Of a DNA stretch of 41,494 bases, positions 13,481-21,181 are shown piece by piece (the first letter of the stretch is position 1; each line of letters starts with the position of its first letter). The notes beneath the pieces were generated by a model that saw only the letters and a program-made list of their open reading frames with translations, ran no database searches and was not told the DNA's origin. The position numbers and the translations under genes were made by a program. The stretch comes from Roseicella frigidaeris (GTDB taxonomy: Bacteria; Pseudomonadota; Alphaproteobacteria; Acetobacterales; Acetobacteraceae): NCBI RefSeq assembly GCF_003258945.1, contig NZ_QLIX01000025.1, positions 29,237 to 70,730 on the forward strand. The letters are read 5' to 3'.

Positions 13481-15073
13481 TCAGTAGAGCGTCGGGATCG
13501 CGGCATCGACCGCGACCTCGACCAGCATCGGCCCCTCCGCGCGCAGCGCCGCGGCCAGCGCCTCGGCGAGCGGCGCCGGCTCCGTCACCCGCAAGCCGGG
13601 GCAGCCCATGCCCCGGGCGAGGGCGACGAAATCGAGCCCCGGCAGCTCGATGCCCGGCACGCCCTCGGTGCCCAGCACCCGGCCGAAGCTGCGCATGGCG
13701 CCGTAGCCGCCATTGTTCAGCACCACCACGGTGAGCGGCAGGGCGTGCTGCGCCGCGGTCCAGAGCGCCTGGATGGAATACATCATCGAGCCGTCGCCGA
13801 TCACCGCCACCACGCGCCGGCCGGGCCGCGCCAGCGCCACGCCGACCGCCGCCGGCAGCGCATAGCCGAGCCCGCCGCTCGCCATGGTGAAGAAGCCGCC
13901 CCAGTCGCGGATCGGCAGATGCGCCTGCATCGCCGGCCGGTGCGAGGGCGCCTCCTCGACGATGATGGCGCCCGCCGGCAACAGGGTGGCGAGGCGGTGG
14001 AACAGGTATTCCGCGCCAATCGGGCTCGCCGCCGGCGGCGCTGCCGGCCGGGCGCGTGCCGGCGGCGCGGCGCGCCCCATCTCGCACGCCGTCTGCGGCA
14101 GCAGGGCGAGCAGCGCATCGAGGCCGAGGCGCAGGCTGCCCTGGAGGCCGGTGCCGATCGCCGCGGCCGCCAGCGCCTCGCCATCCGGCGTGATCTGGAA
14201 GAGCGGGATGCCGGCCCGGAAGAGCGGGCAGTCGCCGGCGACATGGAAGGTGAAGACCGGCGCGCCGAGCACCAGCACCAGGTCGTGCGGCGCGAGCGCG
14301 GCCGAGACCGCCGGCGGCGCCGCGGCCAGATGGCCGGCGAAGAGCGGATGCGTCTCGGGGAAGGAGAGGCGGCTGCTGAAGGGGCTGGCCCAGGCGGGGG
14401 CGCGCAGCCGCTCGGCCAGGGCGACCGCGGCCTCGCCGGCGCCCTCGGCATCCACCTCCGGCCCGATGACCAGCACCGGGTTCCGCGCCGCCGCCAGCGC
14501 CGCCGCGCAGTCGGCGAGCGCCGCCGGATCGGGCGCCATGTCCCGGCTGACCCGGCGCGGCGGCAGCGGCGCGGCCTCGGCGCCCCAGTCGTCGCTCGGG
14601 ATGGAGACGAAGCAGGGGCCGCAGGGCCGTTGCAGGGCGATATGCGCGGCATGCGCCAGCGCCGCCGGCACATCCGCGGCGCGGGCCGGCTCGCAGGACC
14701 ATTTCACATAGGGTTTCGGGAAGCTCGCCGCCTCGCTGGCGCCAAGGAAGGGGTTCAGCGGCAGCAGGCTGCGCGCCTGCTGGCCGGCGGTGATGACCAG
14801 CGGCGCCTGGTTGCGATGGGCGGTGAAGACATTGCCGAGCGCATGCCCGACCCCGGCGGCGGAGTGCAGGTTGCAGAGGGCGACGCGGCCGCTGGCGCGG
14901 GCATAGCCATCGGCCATGGCCACCACGCTCGCCTCCTGCAGGCCGAGGACGTAGCGGATATCGTTCGGCCAGCGGTCGAGGAAGCCCAGCTCGGTCGAGC
15001 CGGGATTGCCGAAGACGGTGGTCATGCCGCAATCCCGCAGCAACGCCATGGTTGCCTGCCGCACCGTCGCCAT
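13481..15073 (-). CDS. mdlC: Benzoylformate decarboxylase-like ThDP-dependent enzyme
   Basis: Thiamine-diphosphate enzyme of 530 residues, closest by eye to benzoylformate decarboxylase. Active-site residues of that enzyme are kept at the same positions: Ser26 in FGNPGS, Glu47 in LQEASV, His70 in NLHSAAG, and His277 where the known enzyme has His281. The cofactor motif GDGS (426-429) ends with NNG (453-455). The Thr377 region differs (EEAPSH), so the precise 2-keto acid is uncertain. The expected reaction is decarboxylation of an aryl-glyoxylate to the aldehyde. It is divergent from a TetR-family gene with a clear operator between them, so it is probably that regulator's target. Confidence 0.85.
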   Translation of the reverse strand: MATVRQATMALLRDCGMTTVFGNPGSTELGFLDRWPNDIRYVLGLQEASVVAMADGYARASGRVALCNLHSAAGVGHALGNVFTAHRNQAPLVITAGQQARSLLPLNPFLGASEAASFPKPYVKWSCEPARAADVPAALAHAAHIALQRPCGPCFVSIPSDDWGAEAAPLPPRRVSRDMAPDPAALADCAAALAAARNPVLVIGPEVDAEGAGEAAVALAERLRAPAWASPFSSRLSFPETHPLFAGHLAAAPPAVSAALAPHDLVLVLGAPVFTFHVAGDCPLFRAGIPLFQITPDGEALAAAAIGTGLQGSLRLGLDALLALLPQTACEMGRAAPPARARPAAPPAASPIGAEYLFHRLATLLPAGAIIVEEAPSHRPAMQAHLPIRDWGGFFTMASGGLGYALPAAVGVALARPGRRVVAVIGDGSMMYSIQALWTAAQHALPLTVVVLNNGGYGAMRSFGRVLGTEGVPGIELPGLDFVALARGMGCPGLRVTEPAPLAEALAAALRAEGPMLVEVAVDAAIPTLY

Positions 15074-15160
15074 GCGGTTCCCCTCCCTGCCGAGGCCTTC
15101 TTCCTCCTGCGAAGCCGGCCGGCCCGCAAGATGCTGGCGGGCGGGGCCAGCCCCGTGGCA

Positions 15161-15190
15161 GGTTATGGACTAACCAGAAGGTTCATAACC
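15161..15190. promoter_or_regulatory. TetR operator (10-10-10 inverted repeat)
   Basis: GGTTATGGAC (15161-15170) and GTTCATAACC (15181-15190) are inverted repeats matching at 9 of 10 positions, with 10 bases between. A smaller repeat AACC-AGAA-GGTT (15172-15183) is nested inside. The element ends directly against the ATG of the TetR gene, within the 117-base divergent region, so binding should block the regulator's own translation start and the ThDP-enzyme promoter. Confidence 0.75.
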
Positions 15191-15841
15191 ATGCCGGATA
15201 CCGCCCTCCCGCCGCGCCCGCGGCAGCGCGACCCCGACCAGACGCGCCGCAGCATCCTCGACGCCGCGCTCACCGAATTCGCCGAGAAGGGCCTCTCCGG
15301 CGCCCGGGTGGACGAGATCGCCGCCCGGACCGCCACCACCAAGCGCATGATCTACTACTATTTCGGCAGCAAGGAGGGGCTCTACGCCGCCGTCCTCGAG
15401 GAGATGTATGGCGGCATCCGCGATGCCGAGCAGGCGCTCGACCTCGGCAGCCTCGACCCGGTCGCGGGCATGCGGCGGTTGGTGGAGATCACCTTCGACT
15501 ATCATGCCGCGCATCCGGAATTCGTCCGCATGGTGGCGGTGGAGAACATCCACAACGCCCGCCATCTGGAGCACGCGCCCCTGGTGGCCGACCGCAACGA
15601 CACCGTCATCCGCACCCTGCGCGACCTGCTCGACCGCGGCGAGCGGGAGGGCGTCTTCCGGCCCCGCATCGATGCCGTCGACCTGCACATGCTGATCAGC
15701 GGCTTCTGCTTCTACCGGATCTCGAACCGGCACACGCTGCAACGCATCTTCGGCCGCGACCTCACCGCCCCCGCCCATGTCGCGGCGCATCGGCGCATGA
15801 TCACCGAGGCGGTGCTCGCCTGGCTGCGGCCGGAGGGGTGA
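15191..15841 (+). CDS. TetR/AcrR-family transcriptional regulator
   Basis: A 216-residue repressor. The N-terminal helix-turn-helix is clear: RRSILDAALTEFAEKG, then V-DEIAARTATTKRMIYYYFGSKEGLY (about 19-66). The C-terminal ligand domain resembles the TetR_C group seen in regulators of aromatic and phenolic catabolism (F-V-R-M-V-A-V-E-N, then SGFCFYRISNRHT). The ATG at 15191 follows the operator directly; only a weak AGAAGG ribosome site is present, itself inside the operator. Regulation of itself and of the divergent decarboxylase-like gene is inferred. The gene converges on the quinate/shikimate dehydrogenase with a 10-base gap. Confidence 0.93.
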   Translation: MPDTALPPRPRQRDPDQTRRSILDAALTEFAEKGLSGARVDEIAARTATTKRMIYYYFGSKEGLYAAVLEEMYGGIRDAEQALDLGSLDPVAGMRRLVEITFDYHAAHPEFVRMVAVENIHNARHLEHAPLVADRNDTVIRTLRDLLDRGEREGVFRPRIDAVDLHMLISGFCFYRISNRHTLQRIFGRDLTAPAHVAAHRRMITEAVLAWLRPEG

Positions 15842-15851
15842 TACTGGCCCT

Positions 15852-16730
15852 TCAGCCGCCGGCGACCATCGCGGCGAAATGCGCCTGCATGCGCGCCGCA
15901 TCGGGCTCGCGCCCCGAGAAGAGGCGGAAGGCGTGCACCGCCTGGAACACCGCCATGCCGCCGCCATGCGCGGTGCGGCAGCCCTTCGCCCGCGCCACCC
16001 GCAGCAGCGGCGTCTCCAGCGGGAAGTAGACGATCTCGCTCACCCAGTGCCGCGGCTGCAGCAGCGCGGGATCGAGCGGCAGGCCGGGATGCGCCGCGGT
16101 GCCGGTCGGCGTCGCATGGATCAGCCCATCCGCCTCGGCCATGGCGGCGGCGAGGTCGGTGCCGGCCACCGCCCGCCCCGTGCCATGCCGGTCGCAGAGC
16201 GTCGCCGCCGCCGCCTCGGCGCGGCCGCGGTCGATGTCGAACAGGGTGAGGCGGCCGATGCCGAGCCGCATCGCCGCTTCCGCCACCGCCGTGCCGGCCC
16301 CGCCGGCGCCGAGCTGCACCGCCCGGTCGAGCGGCACATCCGGCAGCAGGTGCCGGAAGCCCTCGGCGAAGCCGCTGCAATCCGTGTTGTGGCCGATCCG
16401 CGCGCCGTCGCGCAGCACGACCGTGTTCACCGCACCAAGCGCCGCCGCTTCCGCCGAGAGGCCCGAGAGCAGGGGGATCACCGCCTGCTTGCAGGGATGC
16501 GTGATGTTGAGCCCGTCGAACCCCATCCGCTCGGCCGCCGTCAGCAGCTCCGGCAGCGCCGCGGCATCGAGGCCGAGTGTGGTGAGGTCGATCAGGCGGT
16601 AGACGCAGCCGATGCCCTGCGCCGCCGCCTCGCGCATGTGCATGGCCGGGGTGCGGGAGAGCTGGATGCCGCTGCCGATCAGCCCCAGCAGCAGCGGGCG
16701 CGGCGCGGCGGACGGGGCGGGGGAGGACAT
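15852..16730 (-). CDS. Quinate/shikimate dehydrogenase, catabolic NAD type (AroE family)
   Basis: AroE-family oxidoreductase of 292 residues. The catalytic pair is Lys81 (NITHPCKQ) and Asp117 (NTDCSG); the cofactor loop is GAGGAG (141-146). Two features argue for a catabolic rather than a biosynthetic enzyme. The motif is N-I-T-H-P-C-K-Q-A-V, as in quinate/shikimate dehydrogenases, and Asp165 (LFDID) replaces the NADP-binding Asn-Arg-Thr of AroE, which favours NAD. It would oxidise shikimate to 3-dehydroshikimate and/or quinate to 3-dehydroquinate. I chose ATG 16730; the longer reading passes through the promoter. It is divergent from the Bug receptor-pcaHG-quiC unit, which uses its product. 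Confidence 0.88.
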   Translation of the reverse strand: MSSPAPSAAPRPLLLGLIGSGIQLSRTPAMHMREAAAQGIGCVYRLIDLTTLGLDAAALPELLTAAERMGFDGLNITHPCKQAVIPLLSGLSAEAAALGAVNTVVLRDGARIGHNTDCSGFAEGFRHLLPDVPLDRAVQLGAGGAGTAVAEAAMRLGIGRLTLFDIDRGRAEAAAATLCDRHGTGRAVAGTDLAAAMAEADGLIHATPTGTAAHPGLPLDPALLQPRHWVSEIVYFPLETPLLRVARAKGCRTAHGGGMAVFQAVHAFRLFSGREPDAARMQAHFAAMVAGG

Positions 16731-16762
16731 GCGTTCGGCTCCGGATTCAGGCTTGCGGGCTT

Positions 16763-16790
16763 TATGTACTATCTGGTACGTACACGTCAA
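16763..16790 (-). promoter_or_regulatory. Promoter with embedded operator for the quinate/shikimate dehydrogenase
   Basis: On the minus strand TTGACG (16790-16785) and TACATA (16768-16763) form a sigma70-like pair with a 16-base spacer. The inverted repeat TGTAC (16765-16769) and GTACGTACA (16776-16784) fills the spacer and the -10 box, so a repressor bound there would block transcription. No adjacent regulator is an obvious candidate. Confidence 0.5.
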
Positions 16791-16837
16791 CGCACCTGCC
16801 GGCCGGACCGGTCGGCGAGGGAGGACAGGAGGACGTC

Positions 16838-17815
16838 ATGAGCATCACCCGTCGCCAGTTCGGCGCCGCAGCCGCCCTGCTCGGCCTCGCCGCACGCCCC
16901 GCCGGGGCCGAGGACTATCCCGGCAGCCGGCCCGTCACCCTCGTCGTCGCCTGGGCGCCCGGCGGCTCGACGGATTTCGTCGCCCGCGTCCTCGCCCAGG
17001 GCATGTCGGCGGCGCTGCCCGGCAATGTGGTGGTGGACAACCGCCCCGGCGCCAGCGGCACCATCGGCCATGCCTCGGTCGCCCGGGCCCGGCCGGATGG
17101 CTACACCCTGCTGCTCGGCGTGAACTCGACCTATGCCATGGCGCGGCACCTCTTCCCGCAGCGCGGCTATGACGACGAGAAGGCCTTCGCCGGCATCGGC
17201 CGGGTCGCCACCACGCCCATCTTCCTCTGCGTCACCCCGAAGCTCGGCCTCCGCGATATCGGGGCGCTCGTCGCGCTGGCCAAGAAGCAGCCGGGCAAGC
17301 TCTCCTACGCCTCCTCCGGCGCCGGCTCCTCGGCCCATCTGGCGACGGAGCTCTTCCTCCGCTCGGCCGGGATCGAGGTGCAGAACGTCACCTATCGCGG
17401 CGGCGCCCCGGCCGTGCAGGCGCTGATCGCCGGCGAGGTCGAGATGGCCTTCGTCGATGCGGTGACGGCGTTGCCGCTGATCGCCACGCAGCAGGTCACG
17501 GCGCTCGGCGTCTCCTCGCCGCAGCGCAACCCGCTGGCGCCGGCGATCCCGACCATCGCCGAGAGCGGCTATCCGGGCTACGAATGCTCCTCGGATTTCG
17601 CCCTGCTCGCCCCCGCCGGCACGCCGGCGCCGATCATCCGGCAGCTTGCCGCCGCCAAGGCCACGGCCCTGCGGCAGCCGGAGGTGGTGGAGAAGCTGCG
17701 CAACGGCTCGATCTTCCCCGATATCGGCACGCCCGAGGCCTGGCCGGAGCAACTGGCGGCGGAGAGCGCGAAATGGGGCGAGGTGATCCGCTCGCGCGGC
17801 ATCACGCTCGAATAG
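16838..17815 (+). CDS. Bug/TctC-family tripartite tricarboxylate receptor
   Basis: A 325-residue periplasmic solute receptor. The N-terminus carries a Tat-like motif (TRRQFG, residues 4-9) and a hydrophobic stretch ending at RPAGA (about residue 24). Family motifs follow: APGGSTD, DNRPGASG-IG, GYTLLL, YASSGAGSSAHL and the C-terminal YECSSDFALLAPAGTPAPI. A strong AGGAGG lies five bases before the ATG. No TctA/TctB membrane components are nearby; in this family many receptors are orphans that share a transporter or serve as sensors. Its position ahead of pcaHG and quiC suggests an aromatic or hydroaromatic acid ligand. Confidence 0.94.
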   Translation: MSITRRQFGAAAALLGLAARPAGAEDYPGSRPVTLVVAWAPGGSTDFVARVLAQGMSAALPGNVVVDNRPGASGTIGHASVARARPDGYTLLLGVNSTYAMARHLFPQRGYDDEKAFAGIGRVATTPIFLCVTPKLGLRDIGALVALAKKQPGKLSYASSGAGSSAHLATELFLRSAGIEVQNVTYRGGAPAVQALIAGEVEMAFVDAVTALPLIATQQVTALGVSSPQRNPLAPAIPTIAESGYPGYECSSDFALLAPAGTPAPIIRQLAAAKATALRQPEVVEKLRNGSIFPDIGTPEAWPEQLAAESAKWGEVIRSRGITLE

Positions 17816-17912
17816 GCGGCGGCCCGGCAGGCCGCGTTTCGGGCCGCACTGCGTTAAGGCGGCAGGGGGGATGGAGGTCGGGGAGGCGCCCGCCCGGCGC
17901 CCCCGTGCCGCG

Positions 17913-17964
17913 GAGAAGCCCGGCGCAGCCGCGCCGCAGAGAAGCCCGGCGCAACCGCGCCTTA
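17913..17964 (+). repeat. Two 26-bp direct repeats, each with a hairpin
   Basis: Two adjacent copies (17913-17938 and 17939-17964), each starting GAGAAGCCCGGCGCA, differ at 4 positions. Each contains GGCGC-(A/G-rich 4)-GCGCC, able to form a small hairpin. They end just before GAGAAGGAGGAG, the ribosome site region of pcaH, so they lie in its leader. Confidence 0.7.
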
Positions 17965-17983
17965 GAGAAGGAGGAGACCACGC

Positions 17984-18697
17984 ATGTCGGACCCCGTGCC
18001 CTTCCGGCCCTTCCAGGCCGGCACCCAGCCGCCCCTCGACCATGCGGCCTATGGCAGCACCCGCCTGCGGCATCCGACGCGGCCGCTGCGCCGCCTGCCG
18101 CAGACGGTCAGCGAGACCACCGGCCCGGCCTTCACCCCGGCGCTCTTCCCCGAGATCGCCGACATGACCCGGCAGGGGCAGGCGGCGCCGCTCGGCGAGC
18201 GGATCATCGTCGCCGGCCGCGTCACCGACGAGGACGGGCGGCCGGTGCCGAACACCATGATCGAGGTCTGGCAGGCCAATGCCGCGGGCCGCTACGCGCA
18301 TCCGCGCGACACGCATGACGCGCCGGCCGATCCGAATTTCCCCGGCGAGGGCCGCATCTTCACCGATGCCGAGGGACACTACCGCTTCGTCAGCATCAAG
18401 CCGGGCGCCTATCCCTGGCGCAACCACCACAATGCCTGGCGGCCGGTGCACATCCATTTCTCGCTCTTCGGCAGCGGCTTCGCGCAGCGGCTGATCACCC
18501 AGATGTACTTTCCCGGCGATCCGCTGTTGGCGCTCGACCCCATCTATCACGCCGTCCCGGACGCCGCGGCGCGGGAGCGGCTGGTGAGCCGCTTCGACCT
18601 CGACATCACCGAGCCGGAATGGGCGCTCGGCTACCGCTTCGACATCGTGCTGCGCGGCCGCGGCGCGACGCCCTTCGAGGATGGGGAGACGCAGTGA
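17984..18697 (+). CDS. pcaH: Protocatechuate 3,4-dioxygenase beta subunit
   Basis: Intradiol ring-cleavage dioxygenase subunit of 237 residues that binds the catalytic ferric iron. All four iron ligands are visible: Tyr104 (AGRYAH), Tyr143 (GAYPWRN), His156 and His158 (PVHIHFSLFG). The N-terminal extension (Y-G-S-T-R-L-R-H-P and S-E-T-T-G-P) is typical of PcaH. With PcaG it converts protocatechuate to 3-carboxy-cis,cis-muconate in the cytoplasm. A GGAGGAG ribosome site precedes the ATG. The gene overlaps pcaG by one base (TGATG), so equimolar subunit synthesis is expected. Confidence 0.97.
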   Translation: MSDPVPFRPFQAGTQPPLDHAAYGSTRLRHPTRPLRRLPQTVSETTGPAFTPALFPEIADMTRQGQAAPLGERIIVAGRVTDEDGRPVPNTMIEVWQANAAGRYAHPRDTHDAPADPNFPGEGRIFTDAEGHYRFVSIKPGAYPWRNHHNAWRPVHIHFSLFGSGFAQRLITQMYFPGDPLLALDPIYHAVPDAAARERLVSRFDLDITEPEWALGYRFDIVLRGRGATPFEDGETQ

Positions 18698-19218
18698 TGC
18701 CCGCCGCCACCGCCAGCCAGACCATCGGCCCCTACTGGCACCTGATCGAGCATGCGGAATGGGCCGACCTGACGCGCTTCGGCGCCGAAGGCGAGCGCAT
18801 CACCGTCACCGGCCGCGTCACCGATGGCGAGGGCGCGCCGGTCAGCGATGCCGCGGTCGAGATCTGGCAGTCGAGCCCGCCGGCGGACGGGCATTTCCCC
18901 GGCTATGGCCGCGCCGCGACCGATGCCGAGGGGCGCTTCCGCTTCACCACCCTGAAGCCGCAGGCCGAGCCGGGCCTCGGCAACCAGACCCAGGCGCCAC
19001 ATCTCTCGGTGGTGCTGCTGGCGCGCGGGCTGATGACGGCGCTGCGCACCCGGCTCTACTTCGAGGGCGAGGCGCTGAACGAGACCGACCCGCTGCTCTC
19101 GGCCATCGCCGATCCGGCCGAGCGCGCGACCCTGATCGCCCGCCCCGCCGGGCCGGGGGGCTGGACGCTCGACATCCGGCTGCAGGGCGAGGGCGAGACG
19201 GTCTTCCTCGAGGTGTGA
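18697..19218 (+). CDS. pcaG: Protocatechuate 3,4-dioxygenase alpha subunit
   Basis: A 173-residue structural partner of PcaH with the same fold but without the iron ligands, as expected for alpha subunits. The N-terminus TASQTIGPYWHL is diagnostic, and the core ITVTGRVTDGEGAPVSDAAVEIWQ shows the shared intradiol dioxygenase fold. It starts at ATG 18697 in the TGATG overlap with pcaH; a GTG three bases earlier is possible but unlikely. It is followed after 49 bases by the dehydroshikimate dehydratase gene, whose product protocatechuate is this enzyme's substrate. Confidence 0.96.
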   Translation: MPAATASQTIGPYWHLIEHAEWADLTRFGAEGERITVTGRVTDGEGAPVSDAAVEIWQSSPPADGHFPGYGRAATDAEGRFRFTTLKPQAEPGLGNQTQAPHLSVVLLARGLMTALRTRLYFEGEALNETDPLLSAIADPAERATLIARPAGPGGWTLDIRLQGEGETVFLEV

Positions 19219-19267
19219 TTCCGGCCGGGCGGCAGGCCGTCGCCAGGCAAGACGCGGAGAGCCAGGG

Positions 19268-21127
19268 ATGCCGCTGCCGAAATCGATCGCCACTGTCTGC
19301 CTGAGCGGCGCCCTGCCGGACAAGCTGGAGGCCGCCGCCGCCATCGGCTTCGACGGCGTCGAGATCTTCGAGAACGACCTGCTGACCTATGACGGCTCGC
19401 CAGCGGAGGTCGGCCGCCTCTGCCGCGACCTCGGACTCTCGATCGCCCTCTACCAGCCCTTCCGCGATTTCGAGGCGATGCCGGAGCCCCTCCGGCGCCG
19501 CAACCTCGACCGGGCGGAGCGGAAATTCGACACCATGCAGCAGCTCGGCGCCGAGTTGCTGCTCGTCTGCAGCAACACCCAGCCCGCCACCCTGCCGGAG
19601 CCGGAGCGCGCCGCGGCCGATCTGCGCGAGATGGCCGGGCGCGCCGCCCGGCGCGGGTTGCGCGTCGGCTACGAGGCGCTCGCCTGGGGCCGGCAGGTCA
19701 GTCTCTGGCGGCAGGCCTGGGAGATCGTGCGCGCGGCCGACCACCCGGCGCTCGGCCTGGTGCTCGACAGCTTCCACACCCTCGCGCGCGGCGACAGCCT
19801 GGCGGGGCTGGAGGCGGTGCCGGCCGAGAAACTCTTCTTCCTGCAATTGGCCGATGCGCCGAAGCTCGCCCTGGACGTGCTGTCCTGGAGCCGGCATTTC
19901 CGGCTCTTCCCCGGTCAGGGCGAGCTGCCGGTCGCGGAGTTCCTGCGCGACGTGCTGCGCGCCGGCTATCGCGGGCCGGTTTCGCTCGAGATCTTCAACG
20001 ACGAGTTCCGCGCCGCGCCGGTGCGCCGCATCGCCCGCGACGGGCTGCGCAGCCTGATCTGGCTGGACGATGTGATCCAGGCCGAGGCGCCGCCGGCCAC
20101 CGTGCCGGCTGCGCCGCTGCCGGCCGCACCGATGCTGGATGGCATCGAATTCGTCGAATTCGCGGTGGACGAGCCGGCCCGCGCCGCGCTGGGCGAGTTC
20201 CTCGGCACCCTCGGCTTCCATTGCGCCGGCCGGCACCGGTCGAAGGCGGTGGAGCTGCAGCGCCAGGGGGGCGTCAACCTGGTGCTGAACAGCGAGCCGG
20301 ACAGCGCCGCCGCCGAGCGGTTCGAGATGTTCGGCCCGGCGGTCTGCGCCATGGCGCTGCGGGTGGATGACCCGGCCCGGGCCCTGGCCCGCGCCCAGGC
20401 GCTGCTCAGCCCCGCCTGGCAGGAGCCGGTGGGGGAGGGCGAGCAGCGCATCCCGGCCATCCGGGCGCCGGATGGCACGCTGATCTACCTGCTGCGCCCC
20501 GGCGCGGAGATCTGGGCGGATGATTTCGCGCTGCGGCCGGAGGCGCCGGCGGTGCCGCCCCTGACCGGCATCGACCATGTGGTGCAGGCGCTCGCCCCCA
20601 CCCATTTGGATGGCTTCGTGCTCTTCTATCGCAGCGTCTTCGGCCTGCAGCCGGAGCCCTTGCTGGAACTGCCCGATCCCTTCGGCATCGTCCGCAGCCG
20701 CACCCTCGCGGCGCCGAACCGCAGCCTCCGCCTGCCGCTGAACGTCTCGGAGAGCCGACAGACCACGACTGGGCGCTTCGTCTCGGCCTATGCCGGGGCG
20801 GGCGTGCACCACATCGCCTTCGCCACGCCGGATGCCGCGGCGCTGGTCGCCGCCATGCCGGCGGCTCCGCTGCTCGACATCCCCGAGAATTACTACGACG
20901 ACCTCGAGGCCCGCTTCGGGCTGGACGATGCGGCGCTGTCCGCGCTGCGCCGGGGGCACCTGCTCTACGACCAGGATGGCCAGTCCGGCGCCTTCCTGCA
21001 CGCCTATAGCCGGACCTTCCAGGATCGCTTCTTCTTCGAGGTGGTCGAACGCCGCGGCGGCTACGACCAGTATGGCGCGCCGAATGCCGCGGTGCGCATG
21101 GCGGCGCAGTCGCGGCATCGGGGCTGA
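19268..21127 (+). CDS. quiC: 3-dehydroshikimate dehydratase fused to an HPPD-like domain (QuiC1 type)
   Basis: A 619-residue two-domain enzyme converting 3-dehydroshikimate to protocatechuate. Residues 1-280 form a xylose-isomerase-like TIM barrel with metal ligands Glu136, Asp167, Gln193 and Glu241 plus His170, which match the layout of the bacterial QuiC1 dehydratase. Residues about 290-619 are a 4-hydroxyphenylpyruvate dioxygenase-like vicinal-oxygen-chelate domain with a possible metal triad His436, His515 and Glu591. In known QuiC1 proteins the second domain is not needed for dehydratase chemistry and its role is unclear. The gene lies behind pcaHG and so supplies their substrate. The ATG is preceded by AGCCAGGG, a weak ribosome site. 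Confidence 0.93.
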   Translation: MPLPKSIATVCLSGALPDKLEAAAAIGFDGVEIFENDLLTYDGSPAEVGRLCRDLGLSIALYQPFRDFEAMPEPLRRRNLDRAERKFDTMQQLGAELLLVCSNTQPATLPEPERAAADLREMAGRAARRGLRVGYEALAWGRQVSLWRQAWEIVRAADHPALGLVLDSFHTLARGDSLAGLEAVPAEKLFFLQLADAPKLALDVLSWSRHFRLFPGQGELPVAEFLRDVLRAGYRGPVSLEIFNDEFRAAPVRRIARDGLRSLIWLDDVIQAEAPPATVPAAPLPAAPMLDGIEFVEFAVDEPARAALGEFLGTLGFHCAGRHRSKAVELQRQGGVNLVLNSEPDSAAAERFEMFGPAVCAMALRVDDPARALARAQALLSPAWQEPVGEGEQRIPAIRAPDGTLIYLLRPGAEIWADDFALRPEAPAVPPLTGIDHVVQALAPTHLDGFVLFYRSVFGLQPEPLLELPDPFGIVRSRTLAAPNRSLRLPLNVSESRQTTTGRFVSAYAGAGVHHIAFATPDAAALVAAMPAAPLLDIPENYYDDLEARFGLDDAALSALRRGHLLYDQDGQSGAFLHAYSRTFQDRFFFEVVERRGGYDQYGAPNAAVRMAAQSRHRG

Positions 21128-21181
21128 GGCGGCGCAGGGACGGGTCTTGCCGGCCGCCGGCCGAGCGGCGAGCCTCGCGCC

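Noticed and set aside
11970-15032. Very long minus-strand reading frame of about 1020 codons
   Set aside because: It runs antisense to the reductase and dehydrogenase genes and out of frame through the ThDP enzyme. Its Arg/Ala/Gly-rich translation has no domain; long shadow frames are expected at this GC content.
15852-16730. Biosynthetic shikimate dehydrogenase AroE
   Set aside because: The NITHPCKQ motif, the Asp for NAD binding and the pca/qui neighbours fit the catabolic quinate/shikimate type better.
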